In this document: positions 18,048 to 25,537 of the stretch, piece by piece
Position numbering within the stretch: position 1 is the first letter of the stretch
Layout of the letters: each line of letters opens with the position of its first letter
From: Tissierellia bacterium
GTDB taxonomy: Bacteria; Bacillota; Clostridia; Tissierellales; Peptoniphilaceae
DNA length: 64,000 nucleotides
Direction: 5' to 3'
Assembly (NCBI GenBank): GCA_030538075.1
Contig: JAUNUQ010000005.1
Location: 8,727 to 72,726 of the forward strand
Notes under the pieces: generated by a model
What the model saw: the letters and a program-made list of their open reading frames with translations, nothing else
Database searches by the model: none
What the model was told of the DNA's origin: nothing
Position numbers and translations under genes: made by a program

Positions 18048-18085
18048 GTTCCTCATAGGGAAACCGTCGTTCCGCACAGCGAAAC
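18048..18085. promoter_or_regulatory. Two tandem palindromic operators, IclR-like
   Basis: Copies GTTCCTCATAGGGAAAC (18048-18064) and GTTCCGCACAGCGAAAC (18069-18085), spaced 21 bp or two helical turns. Each is a palindrome with arms GTTcC and GaAAC. They end 8 bp upstream of the -35 of the FIST promoter, the usual place for an activator. IclR proteins bind palindromes of this size; the link to the gene at 14454 is inferred. The rest of 17933-18257 holds the two divergent promoters. Confidence 0.7.
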
Positions 18086-18173
18086 CAAAAGAGATAATAT
18101 ACAATCCAGATGAATAGACTTGAAGGATCCATTAATTAATCGGAGATTTAGAGATCAATTCCTAGAAGTATTA

Positions 18174-18202
18174 TTGACAATCCTTTTATAAAACACTATA
18201 CT
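18174..18202 (+). promoter_or_regulatory. Promoter of the cysteine desulfidase gene
   Basis: TTGACA (18174-18179), a 17-bp spacer and TATACT (18197-18202), 55 bases before the start codon. Confidence 0.85.
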
Positions 18203-18257
18203 GGTATTATCAGAGAAATATCAAAAGACAATAGATGTCATACAATAGGGGGCAGAG

Positions 18258-19553
18258 ATGAAGGACTATAAAATAGTACTACAGGATGAACTAAAGGCGG
18301 CATTGGGCTGTACAGAGCCGATTGCAGTCGCGCTCGCCAGCGCAAAGGCAGCCGAGGTATTAGGGGAAGAATTGGAAATGCTGAAGCTGTACTGCAGCAG
18401 AAATGTCATTAAGAATGCCAATAGCGTCGTGGTGCCAAAGACAAATGGTCTAAAGGGCATTCGCATCGCAGCCATGACCGGTGCAGTCGGAGGCGATGCT
18501 TCCATGAAGCTGGAAGTCATGAATTCTGTGACAAAAGAGGATGTCGACCATGCTGCACAGATGATCAGAAACAACCAAATTGAGGTTCACGAAAAGAAAG
18601 AAGCGGATGGACTGTATATCGAGGTCCATGCCATTGGCGGGGGAAGCGAGGCCATCGTAGTCATCGATGGCACCCATGACCATTTTGCCCTGATCCAAAA
18701 GGATGGGCAGGTGATCTCTTCTAAAGAAGCGGAAGAAATCGAAGAGGGGATTGTCCAAGTCGATAAGGACAAGTGGAGTGTCCAAGCCATCTACGATACA
18801 GCCAAATCCTTTGTTCCGGAGGAGCACGAAGACATCACATGTGTTTTGGACCGGGTCATTGCGTTCAACATGGCCATTTCCCAAGAGGGATTGGCGGGCA
18901 ATTACGGCCTCAATGTCGGCAAATTTTATCTGGAAGGTCGCTACGACAAAAATGAGCGCAGAGAGATCATCGGTCGAACAGCTGCCGCCTCGGATGCTCG
19001 CATGGGTGGCTGCAACTCTCCCGTCGTCATCAACTCGGGCAGTGGAAACCAAGGAATCACCAGTTCTGTCCCCGTCATCGTCTATGCCCAAAAACATGGA
19101 CATAGTAAAGAAGAACTCTATAAAGCCCTCGTCTTTTCCAACCTGATGGCCATCTACCAGAAGCATTTTCAAGGCATGCTATCCTCCTTCTGCGGAGTAG
19201 TCAGCGCAGCGACCGCCTCTGTTGGAGCCATCGGATTTCTAAAGGGGATGACCTTGGAGCAGATTTCGCAGATGATCTCAATATCCCTCTCAACTGGGGG
19301 AGGAATTTTCTGTGCAGGCGCAAACGCCATGTGCGCTTCAAAGATCGCCGTCTCTCTTCACAATGCCTTTTTAGCCCTAGAACTGATTGAAGAGGGAGAG
19401 ATCGCCCCCACCAATGAAGGCCTCTCCGGTGCCGATGCGGATCATACCATCCGAGAGGTCGGCAGACTCGCTAAAAACAGCATGCAAGGCGTGGATGATG
19501 AGATTCTACAGATCATGTTGTCGAGATATGAAGGAGAAGAGAATCCGGTTTAG
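18258..19553 (+). CDS. cyuA: L-cysteine desulfidase (CyuA/YhaM, UPF0597 family)
   Basis: Iron-sulfur enzyme of 431 residues that converts L-cysteine to pyruvate, ammonia and sulfide. Family hallmarks are the opening LGCTEPIAVALASAKA (about 16-31), MGGCNSPVVINSGSGNQG at about 250, and the C-terminal Cys cluster FCGVVSA and GIFCAGANAMCASK that, with GCTEP, would bind the cluster. The start follows AGGGGGCAG. A sigma-54 activator gene begins 20 bases after the stop, probably in the same transcript. That links cysteine breakdown to the adjacent sigma-54-controlled genes. Confidence 0.9.
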   Translation: MKDYKIVLQDELKAALGCTEPIAVALASAKAAEVLGEELEMLKLYCSRNVIKNANSVVVPKTNGLKGIRIAAMTGAVGGDASMKLEVMNSVTKEDVDHAAQMIRNNQIEVHEKKEADGLYIEVHAIGGGSEAIVVIDGTHDHFALIQKDGQVISSKEAEEIEEGIVQVDKDKWSVQAIYDTAKSFVPEEHEDITCVLDRVIAFNMAISQEGLAGNYGLNVGKFYLEGRYDKNERREIIGRTAAASDARMGGCNSPVVINSGSGNQGITSSVPVIVYAQKHGHSKEELYKALVFSNLMAIYQKHFQGMLSSFCGVVSAATASVGAIGFLKGMTLEQISQMISISLSTGGGIFCAGANAMCASKIAVSLHNAFLALELIEEGEIAPTNEGLSGADADHTIREVGRLAKNSMQGVDDEILQIMLSRYEGEENPV

Positions 19554-19573
19554 CAAGAAAGGCAGACATATTT

Positions 19574-21010
19574 ATGGACAGTGAATTATTGATGATCAGA
19601 TCATTTTTAGACCCTTGTGTGCATATCATTTCCTCATTGATTGAAACTCAAGTGTCAATTGTAGATGTAAAACTAAATCGAATTTGTGCATCTGTTGGCT
19701 ATGAATCACAAAGTTTAGGTAGACAGGGACCCATAGCGCATCATGTAGGGTTTCATAAAAAGGTACTTGAAACTGGACAAGCACAAATCGAGCTAGATAT
19801 TTGCTCTTCAGAAATCTGTCAGAATTGCCCTACTTTATCAAATTGTTTTAACTTGGCAATGATCGGCTACCCGATTTATTTCCAGGGTGAAATAATCGGA
19901 GTCATCATAGTATCTGCACATAGTAAGAGAGAACAAGATAATATTGTTAAATATCAAAACAAGCTGTTGAGTTTTTTAGAGTATATTAGCTTGTTAATCG
20001 TCAGTCAACTAGATAGTATTGCTCAGGTAAATCGTTTGGAAGAACAGGTTAGTAATGTGATTGATATGGATCGTTCTTATACAATGATAGGAAATAGTCC
20101 CAAAATGCTAGCATGTTATCAACTTGCAGAACGAGTCGCAACTTCAGATTCAACAATATTAATAACCGGAGAAAGCGGTACTGGAAAAGAAGAGATGGTC
20201 AAATATTTTCATTCAAAGAGTCGACGTGCCGGAAAGCCGATGATTGCGATTAATTGTGGCGCAATTCCGGATACTCTTATTGAGAGTGAACTATTTGGAT
20301 ATGAAGGAGGCAGTTTCACTAGCGCTAAGAAAAGCGGTGCAATAGGGAAGATTGAGCTGGCAGACCAAGGAACTTTGTTTCTAGACGAAGTGGGTGAATT
20401 GTCACTTTCAGCTCAGACAAAATTATTGAGATTTTTGCAGGAAAGAGTAATCGAGAGGGTCGGAGGAAGCAAATCAATACCTGTTGATGTCCGAATCCTC
20501 TGTGCAACTAATCGAGATTTAAAACAAATGGTTGAAGAAAACAAATTCCGAGAAGATCTCTATTATCGATTGAATGTGATACCCATGGAGATGCCGCCAT
20601 TAAGAGAAAGAGAAAGGGATACTATTCTTTTAGCAAATCATTTTCTAAATTATTATAATCAGAAAATGGATCGCAACATTGTCGGCTTCACACCAAATGC
20701 TGAAGCGATGCTTCAAGCATATTCTTGGCCAGGTAACGTGCGTGAGCTACGAAATCTAGTAGAATATCTTGTCAATATCGTTCAGGGAAAATTTATCACT
20801 GACATGGATATACCACCTCATATCGCTGGAAATAATGAAAACTCCGGAACCCAATATACACTTAAGGAATTAGTTCGTAACTACGAACGTTCGATTCTTG
20901 AGAAACGAATAAGTGGACTTGATACTCATGAAAATAAACTAGCATTAGCTGCAGAATTGGGAATTAGCCCTGCTACGTTATATCGCAAACTAGCCTCCTA
21001 CAATTTATAG
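19574..21010 (+). CDS. Sigma-54-dependent transcription activator
   Basis: Enhancer-binding protein of 478 residues. An N-terminal GAF-like sensor (about 10-145) carries four Cys in the pattern C-x4-C-x2-C-x5-C (about 77-91), which could bind metal, a cluster or a thiol. The AAA+ domain (about 165-400) has Walker A GESGTGKE at 199, LFLDEVGEL at 268 and RNLVEY near the end. The sigma-54 contact loop reads GSFTSA (246-251) instead of GAFTGA, keeping the key Phe and Thr. A Fis-type helix-turn-helix closes the protein (about 440-478). The ribosome site is weak. Likely targets are the two -24/-12 promoters at 22875-22891 and 23119-23134. Confidence 0.93.
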   Translation: MDSELLMIRSFLDPCVHIISSLIETQVSIVDVKLNRICASVGYESQSLGRQGPIAHHVGFHKKVLETGQAQIELDICSSEICQNCPTLSNCFNLAMIGYPIYFQGEIIGVIIVSAHSKREQDNIVKYQNKLLSFLEYISLLIVSQLDSIAQVNRLEEQVSNVIDMDRSYTMIGNSPKMLACYQLAERVATSDSTILITGESGTGKEEMVKYFHSKSRRAGKPMIAINCGAIPDTLIESELFGYEGGSFTSAKKSGAIGKIELADQGTLFLDEVGELSLSAQTKLLRFLQERVIERVGGSKSIPVDVRILCATNRDLKQMVEENKFREDLYYRLNVIPMEMPPLRERERDTILLANHFLNYYNQKMDRNIVGFTPNAEAMLQAYSWPGNVRELRNLVEYLVNIVQGKFITDMDIPPHIAGNNENSGTQYTLKELVRNYERSILEKRISGLDTHENKLALAAELGISPATLYRKLASYNL

Positions 21011-21021
21011 GAGGCTAGTTT
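20987..21021 (+). terminator. Terminator of the cyuA-activator operon
   Basis: A perfect 14-bp stem (20987-21000 with 21008-21021) around a 7-base loop, ending in GATTTTGATT. It contains the stop codon of the activator gene. Confidence 0.85.
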
Positions 21022-21076
21022 GATTTTGATTCACATTATCTGTTTAGAGGAAAACATAATGAAGAAATAAATTTGA

Positions 21077-22294
21077 TTAAGATTCTTGTCTTGACTTGTT
21101 CAAAAAGTCTATTGCTACTTGCACGTGCAATGCAGCGCCCCATGGTAATGCTGCTTCGTCAAAGATCACTTTTGGATGATGATGTGGATATACGATACCT
21201 TTGTCATCGGGCAGGCTCGCAGCCAAGAATGCATAAACCCCTGGAGCTTTGTCGATAAAGTATGCAAAATCATCTCCGCCCCCCATGGGAGGAGCATCCC
21301 ATAAACCCTCTTCACCAAATAATTTTACCACAGCGTCATGCGATATCTGCAGCATCTCTGGATCTGTGTGAATGACAGGTCCTGTTTTTGTTATATATTC
21401 GAGAGTAGCAGTACAACCCAAAGCTGATGCGGTATCTTCTATCACCTTTCGGATCTTCTCCGCCACGCTCTCCTGTACTTCTTTAGAATAAGTACGAACA
21501 GTTCCTGTTAGAGTTGCAGTATCTGCTACCACATTATAATTTGTACCCGCATTCAAAGTTCCTACAGTGATAACTAGAGTATCCAATGGGTTAGTCATAC
21601 GCGATACGATCGTTTGCAGATGCATAACGATTGAACTAGCCGCAACGATAGCATCATTACCTTGGTGAGGCATACCTCCATGGCAACCCATTCCTTGTAT
21701 GTGGATATGAAACTCATCAGTTCCTGCAGTACGAGGTCCAGGATTCACACTAATTCTAGGTCCATTAAAAGGTGCAATGGCAGATAGGGTATGACAACCG
21801 AAAACCGCATCTACATCATCCATAATTCCTTGGTCAACATAGTACTGTGCGCCATTAGCTGTCTCTTCAGCTGCTTGAAACAAAATCTTTACAGAACCTG
21901 AAAATGTGCTACGATATTCAACCAGGATTTTTGTAGCTAACAATAACATAGCTGCATGGGTTTCGTGACCACAGCCGTGAAACACTCCCTCATGAATACT
22001 TGCGAACGGTAAACCTGTATCCTCTTGAATAGGAAGAGCATCATAGTCTGCTCGAAGCAAGATAGTTCTGTTCCCTGAATCCTTTTTATCTCCATGAATT
22101 ACTGTCCAGCAGCCAGTATGCCCATCGAACTGAAAAACCTCAAGGCCAAGAGCTTCTAGATAATCTACGATAAACTTCGTAGATTCATACTCCTGCCAAG
22201 ATAATTCTGGATGTTGATGTAGCCATCTCCTAATATCAATCAATTCAGATTCTAACTCATAGACGCGATTTTTAATCGCTGTTGGTGAGGGCAC
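21077..22294 (-). CDS. M20D-family amidohydrolase (N-acyl amino acid hydrolase type)
   Basis: Metal-dependent hydrolase of about 405 residues related to hippurate hydrolase and IAA-amino-acid hydrolases, which cut amide bonds of N-acylated amino acids. Metal ligands are visible in LLRADYDALP, GVFHGCGHETHAAML, QAAEETANGAQYYV and the late YPHHHPKVIFDE; the dimerisation motif is MGCHGGMPHQGNDA. A GTG start at 22294, one base after the stop of the upstream gene, gives the usual N terminus; an ATG at 22342 would overlap that gene by 47 bases. It is co-transcribed with the ATC hydrolase homologue and may remove an acyl or carbamoyl group from its product. Confidence 0.9.
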   Translation of the reverse strand: MPSPTAIKNRVYELESELIDIRRWLHQHPELSWQEYESTKFIVDYLEALGLEVFQFDGHTGCWTVIHGDKKDSGNRTILLRADYDALPIQEDTGLPFASIHEGVFHGCGHETHAAMLLLATKILVEYRSTFSGSVKILFQAAEETANGAQYYVDQGIMDDVDAVFGCHTLSAIAPFNGPRISVNPGPRTAGTDEFHIHIQGMGCHGGMPHQGNDAIVAASSIVMHLQTIVSRMTNPLDTLVITVGTLNAGTNYNVVADTATLTGTVRTYSKEVQESVAEKIRKVIEDTASALGCTATLEYITKTGPVIHTDPEMLQISHDAVVKLFGEEGLWDAPPMGGGDDFAYFIDKAPGVYAFLAASLPDDKGIVYPHHHPKVIFDEAALPWGAALHVQVAIDFLNKSRQES

Positions 22295-22295
22295 T

Positions 22296-22772
22296 TTACT
22301 TTTCTTTAGGGAATTGCATGTAGAAGTCACAACAGTCACCACCTGTCATCAGCTGTTTGGAACGTGACATTACCATCTTCATATTGAAGCCTCTGTAGAA
22401 GTACTCATCTCTCAAGCAAGACAAAGTAAATCCTAGGTCCTTCATCCCTATCCGTTCATACATATCTACATAGGCACAGCGTTTGACGGTCTGCCTTAAG
22501 TTAGTATCCTCTTCAATTACATTCTCAAGCTCAAGTGCATTATTCGCGGTCCAAGCTTCTTCTTGTTTCAATAAAGCTTCTACGTCATTGGCTCCGAGCA
22601 TCTCAGCATAATATGCTCCTTGCTTTTCAGCTATTTCTTTAATGACCGATTCTACAATTTCATAGGTTTTATCTCGTCCTAGTTCCTTTTCAAACTCATC
22701 TAGAAAGGGCTTAATCATCAGAGCTTCAATTTCTCGTCGTAATAATACGGGAACATCATAAATACTTTCCAT
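22296..22772 (-). CDS. L-2-amino-thiazoline-4-carboxylate hydrolase family protein
   Basis: Protein of 158 residues. The C-terminal half carries the family pattern RCAYVDMYERIGMKDLGF, then FTLSCLRD and the closing MSRSKQLMTGGDCCDFYM. The characterised Pseudomonas enzyme (AtcB type) opens the thiazoline ring of ATC to give N-carbamoyl-L-cysteine, an industrial cysteine route; most Firmicute homologues have unknown substrates. AAAAGGAG precedes the start. It is the first gene of the minus-strand operon, before the M20 amidohydrolase. A near-consensus sigma-54 promoter lies about 105 bases upstream. The pairing of a ring-opening hydrolase with an amidohydrolase, next to a cysteine desulfidase, suggests release of cysteine; this is inference. 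Confidence 0.82.
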   Translation of the reverse strand: MESIYDVPVLLRREIEALMIKPFLDEFEKELGRDKTYEIVESVIKEIAEKQGAYYAEMLGANDVEALLKQEEAWTANNALELENVIEEDTNLRQTVKRCAYVDMYERIGMKDLGFTLSCLRDEYFYRGFNMKMVMSRSKQLMTGGDCCDFYMQFPKEK

Positions 22773-22803
22773 AAAATATTTTCTCCTTTTATAATATTGT
22801 AGT

Positions 22804-22818
22804 TCCTACATTGTAGGA
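22804..22818. promoter_or_regulatory. Short perfect inverted repeat in the leader of the hydrolase operon
   Basis: TCCTACA-T-TGTAGGA, between the minus-strand sigma-54 promoter and the start codon at 22772. It could be a small mRNA hairpin or a protein site. Confidence 0.4.
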
Positions 22819-22828
22819 GGTATTGCTA

Positions 22829-22844
22829 CCAACAGATACATCCT
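22829..22844 (+). repeat. 16-bp repeat near the divergent promoters, copy 1
   Basis: CCAACAGATACATCCT here and CCAACAGATACACCCT at 23148-23163 differ at one base and lie in the same orientation, one in each transcript leader. The purpose is unknown. Confidence 0.5.
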
Positions 22845-22874
22845 CTTTACCAAATTGTAAGATAATTATTGAGC

Positions 22875-22891
22875 TGCAAGTTCTATGCCAT
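22875..22891 (-). promoter_or_regulatory. Sigma-54 (-24/-12) promoter of the hydrolase operon
   Basis: On the minus strand the sequence TGGCATAGAACTTGCA has GG at 22889-22888 and GC at 22877-22876, separated by exactly 10 bases. It is close to the consensus TGGCAC-N5-TTGCA. Transcription would start near 22864 and read into the ATC hydrolase homologue. Confidence 0.8.
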
Positions 22892-22976
22892 GTTGCCGAA
22901 TCGGGGTTCTATAACGATTCTGCTATGAATCAAGATAATCGAAGCGCTGTGATTCTCATGGAGAACAAGAAAATTG

Positions 22977-22990
22977 TCTCAATGTTGAGA
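22977..22990. promoter_or_regulatory. Enhancer-like inverted repeat, site 1
   Basis: TCTCA-ATGT-TGAGA. The same half-site recurs at 23063-23080 and as lone copies near 22954 (TTCTCA) and 23006 (TGAGAA). It lies 88 bp from the minus-strand and 130 bp from the plus-strand sigma-54 promoter, normal distances for activator binding. Confidence 0.6.
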
Positions 22991-23062
22991 AATGCATTAC
23001 AATAATGAGAAGCAGCCAGATGCTATAGTAGCGAGAATAGTATTGTCAAAATCGCAAAGCTG

Positions 23063-23080
23063 ATTCTCAATAATGAGAAT
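23063..23080. promoter_or_regulatory. Enhancer-like inverted repeat, site 2
   Basis: ATTCTCA-ATAA-TGAGAAT, a perfect 7-4-7 palindrome with the same core as site 1. Both sites lie between the two sigma-54 promoters and can serve both directions. Confidence 0.65.
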
Positions 23081-23118
23081 AAGGATAAGTACAATTTGGT
23101 TCTTTACAAATTTTTACT

Positions 23119-23134
23119 TGGTATGAACATTGCT
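23119..23134 (+). promoter_or_regulatory. Sigma-54 (-24/-12) promoter of the membrane-protein operon
   Basis: TGGTATGAACATTGCT with GG at 23120-23121 and GC at 23132-23133, spaced by 10 bases. Its core (TGGYAT-GAAC-TTGC) resembles the divergent promoter. The start would be near 23145, about 78 bases before the DUF5058 gene. Confidence 0.75.
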
Positions 23135-23147
23135 TATAATTAGTTTG

Positions 23148-23163
23148 CCAACAGATACACCCT
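23148..23163 (+). repeat. 16-bp repeat near the divergent promoters, copy 2
   Basis: Fifteen of 16 bases match 22829-22844. It overlaps the first transcribed bases after the plus-strand sigma-54 promoter. Confidence 0.5.
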
Positions 23164-23222
23164 GAAAGAAGAATTCTAAGGAAATGAGAGTAAGAAGCAA
23201 CGATGAAAGGAGATAGTATTCT

Positions 23223-23948
23223 ATGAATACGGGATATTACAATATTGTCAATAGTCCATTAATATGGTTTGCATGCTTTCCGCCAGTGTTTATAGTAATG
23301 TTTGAGTGTATTAAGTTTTACAGACAAAGCCGTAAGCAAGCGGAAATTCTTCGAATTGATCCAGAGCTAATCAAAGCCTCGATTAAATCTTCAGTAGTTT
23401 CTGCGATTGGTCCAAGTGTGGTAGTTATGGCGACGGTCCTGGCTCTAATTACTTATGTTGGAACTCCACTTGCCTGGATGAGAAACTCGATTATTGGTAA
23501 TGCACAGGAGGAGCTATTAGCTGCAAATTTCGCAGCGGATGGAATGGGTTTGGCATTAAATGACGCATTGGCTAATGGTACACTAAGTTTGGAGTACTTT
23601 TCTACTGCTGCTTTTGTTATGGCTGCAGGGATGTGCGGATATGTCATCACCTCTGCACTGTTTTCTGATAAAGTCGCTTTAATCGGAGAAAAGTTCTCTG
23701 GAGGAAATGCCGAGCTATTACCAATTCTAACTTTAGGTGCTGTCGTCGGCGGGATGTCAAATATTGTAGTCGGACAATCTATACCTGTAAGTATGAATAC
23801 ACTGGCAGCAGTTATTGGTGCAGCAACAATGGCCGTAATGAAAATAATCGCAAATAAGAAGTCTGAGGCTATTTGGATAAAGGAATGGTCAATGACAATT
23901 AGCATGTTTGCAGGGATGGTCATCGCTTATTTTGCCAGTATTGCTTGA
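23223..23948 (+). CDS. DUF5058 family membrane protein
   Basis: Integral membrane protein of 241 residues with about six hydrophobic segments. A short basic loop (FYRQSRKQAEILRIDPELIK) follows the first one. The family has no assigned function, but it regularly occurs next to amidohydrolase genes, and I infer a transporter subunit. GAAAGGAG precedes the start. The gene is first in a two-gene operon under the plus-strand sigma-54 promoter, divergent from the hydrolase operon, and A+T-rich like its neighbours. Confidence 0.75.
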   Translation: MNTGYYNIVNSPLIWFACFPPVFIVMFECIKFYRQSRKQAEILRIDPELIKASIKSSVVSAIGPSVVVMATVLALITYVGTPLAWMRNSIIGNAQEELLAANFAADGMGLALNDALANGTLSLEYFSTAAFVMAAGMCGYVITSALFSDKVALIGEKFSGGNAELLPILTLGAVVGGMSNIVVGQSIPVSMNTLAAVIGAATMAVMKIIANKKSEAIWIKEWSMTISMFAGMVIAYFASIA

Positions 23949-23975
23949 TATTCAGAACATATTTAGGAGGAAATA

Positions 23976-24674
23976 ATGGAGCAAGAAAAATATTACTCAT
24001 ATCATAATGAATATATGCCTAGTATTATCAGATGGGGTAGAGTCTTAAACTTACTCATGGTTCCCGCAATGTTTATTCCTGTACTTGCAATTCTGGTTGT
24101 TCATGGCATAGCTCCAAATATTGCAGGAGCGATCAGTGGTTCAATTGCCTATATTTCTTTTAGCTTACCATATTATTTCACGGAGCTAATAGCTTTAGGG
24201 CCAATTCTTCATATACCTGGAACCTATATCGGCTTTATCGCAGGGAATACACGGAATATCTGTGCGGTAGCAACGTCTGCAGCTCTAGATGTCACAGGTG
24301 TTAAGACAGGTACTCCTGAGGGAACGGTTATGGCAACGCTGGCTACAGCTACTTCGGTAGTTATGAAATTCATCGTGGTGTTTCTTACTGTAGTCACTGG
24401 TGGCTGGTTACTAACGGTCCTGCCTGCAGGGTTTTTAACTGCGCTTACGTATTTATTACCTGCTTTATTTGGTGCAATGTGGATGCAATGGGCAATAACA
24501 GATGTACGATTGGGTGCGACAATGCTAATCATTGCATTGATTACAAACTTTGCCTATCGTAATGGAGTCTTCTCCTTTCTGCCTGCTGGTGGTGAATATA
24601 TGCCTGTCTTAATCTGTGTTTTAATAGGATATTTAGTGGCGAAGGCGATGTATAAGAAAAAGAACAATAACTAG
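23976..24674 (+). CDS. Membrane protein, partner of the DUF5058 protein
   Basis: Integral membrane protein of 232 residues with about six to seven hydrophobic segments and a Lys/Asn-rich end (KKKNNN). Small-residue-rich segments (GAISGSIAYISFSLPYYF and GTPEGTVMATLATATSVV) resemble transport proteins. It lies 27 bases after the DUF5058 gene behind GGAGG. The two probably form one permease that brings in the substrate of the divergent hydrolases. I do not recognise a named family. Confidence 0.65.
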   Translation: MEQEKYYSYHNEYMPSIIRWGRVLNLLMVPAMFIPVLAILVVHGIAPNIAGAISGSIAYISFSLPYYFTELIALGPILHIPGTYIGFIAGNTRNICAVATSAALDVTGVKTGTPEGTVMATLATATSVVMKFIVVFLTVVTGGWLLTVLPAGFLTALTYLLPALFGAMWMQWAITDVRLGATMLIIALITNFAYRNGVFSFLPAGGEYMPVLICVLIGYLVAKAMYKKKNNN

Positions 24675-24770
24675 AAAAGTCTAAAATCAGGGAGAAACAA
24701 AGTACGGGCTATTTGTCTATCTTATTTGAGAGAGGCTTATTTTATGATGTGATAAACATTTACGATTAAT

Positions 24771-24819
24771 AAACAGAACCATCAACTGGGTTATGCTTAC
24801 CTTGATGATGGTTCTGTTT
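24771..24819. terminator. Bidirectional terminator
   Basis: AAACAGAACCATCA (24771-24784) pairs perfectly with 24806-24819, loop of 21 bases, followed by ATTAT. It lies between the membrane-protein operon and the convergent DUF924 gene. Confidence 0.8.
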
Positions 24820-24875
24820 ATTATACTGTACTTAATCAAGCAATTGGTAAAAACGGAATTACTTTGTCTTAATTA

Positions 24876-25439
24876 TTATGGCATCCGGTAAAATCCCCCT
24901 GCCTTCCTGCCCTCTTCCAATCTCTGTAGTTCTTCTGGCGTCGATTCCCTTCCCAGATCTTCGTTTTGATAGGGGTATCGACCAAATTCTTCTAGTACTG
25001 CCCGATGGGCCATTTCAAACCACATGGTCCCTTCGTCTTCAAGGGCTTCGTAGTATTTATGGGCCCAATCGTGGAGGGCGAGGGATTCTGAGTGCATAAA
25101 GGGGAGGAGCACAAATTTCTTTTCCATTTTGGATAGGCTCTCATAATCCGGGTGCTGTACGAGCTCTTGGGCGAGTGCAATGGCCATTTTGTCCTGGGTA
25201 TAGGTGCGGATATCCCTTCGAAAGAGATTGCGAGAGAATTGATCCAATACGATGATCTCCGCTACGCGTCCCCTTATATCTCTGCGCCAATCGACGAGCA
25301 GTCCCTCTTTGCCCCTTTCCCAAGTCTCCAAGAATTCCCTGCGAATCTTATCATCAAACTCTGCATTTTCTGCAAATTGTAGTGGTATATGCTCTTCATC
25401 GAACCAAAAATCGAGTACGTCTTGCCAAGTCCTTTCCAT
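24876..25439 (-). CDS. DUF924 family protein
   Basis: Cytoplasmic helical protein of about 187 residues. Family hallmarks are the opening VLDFWFDEE, then IVLDQFSRNLFR and the HSESLALHDWA stretch. The fold is TPR-like and the function is unknown. The start at 25439 follows GGGAGGA; an upstream in-frame ATG at 25478 has none. It is a single gene. Confidence 0.88.
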   Translation of the reverse strand: MERTWQDVLDFWFDEEHIPLQFAENAEFDDKIRREFLETWERGKEGLLVDWRRDIRGRVAEIIVLDQFSRNLFRRDIRTYTQDKMAIALAQELVQHPDYESLSKMEKKFVLLPFMHSESLALHDWAHKYYEALEDEGTMWFEMAHRAVLEEFGRYPYQNEDLGRESTPEELQRLEEGRKAGGFYRMP

Positions 25440-25537
25440 CTTGTCCTCCCTTTTAAAGTCTATATTATTGGAATGCATTTATCTTATACCCGAATTCCCA
25501 TTTGTTTCACAGCATCCTATTGGTCAGGGTTCTTCCA

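Noticed and set aside
18048..18085. Short CRISPR-like tandem repeat
   Set aside because: Only two 17-bp palindromic copies with a 4-bp gap, next to a promoter; these are operators, not an array.
18450..19172. Long open frame (240 codons) on the minus strand inside cyuA
   Set aside because: Fully antisense to a well-conserved enzyme gene, with no ribosome site and no protein-like motifs.
22823..23005. 60-codon open frame in the divergent regulatory region
   Set aside because: It overlaps a sigma-54 promoter and enhancer site and has no ribosome site.
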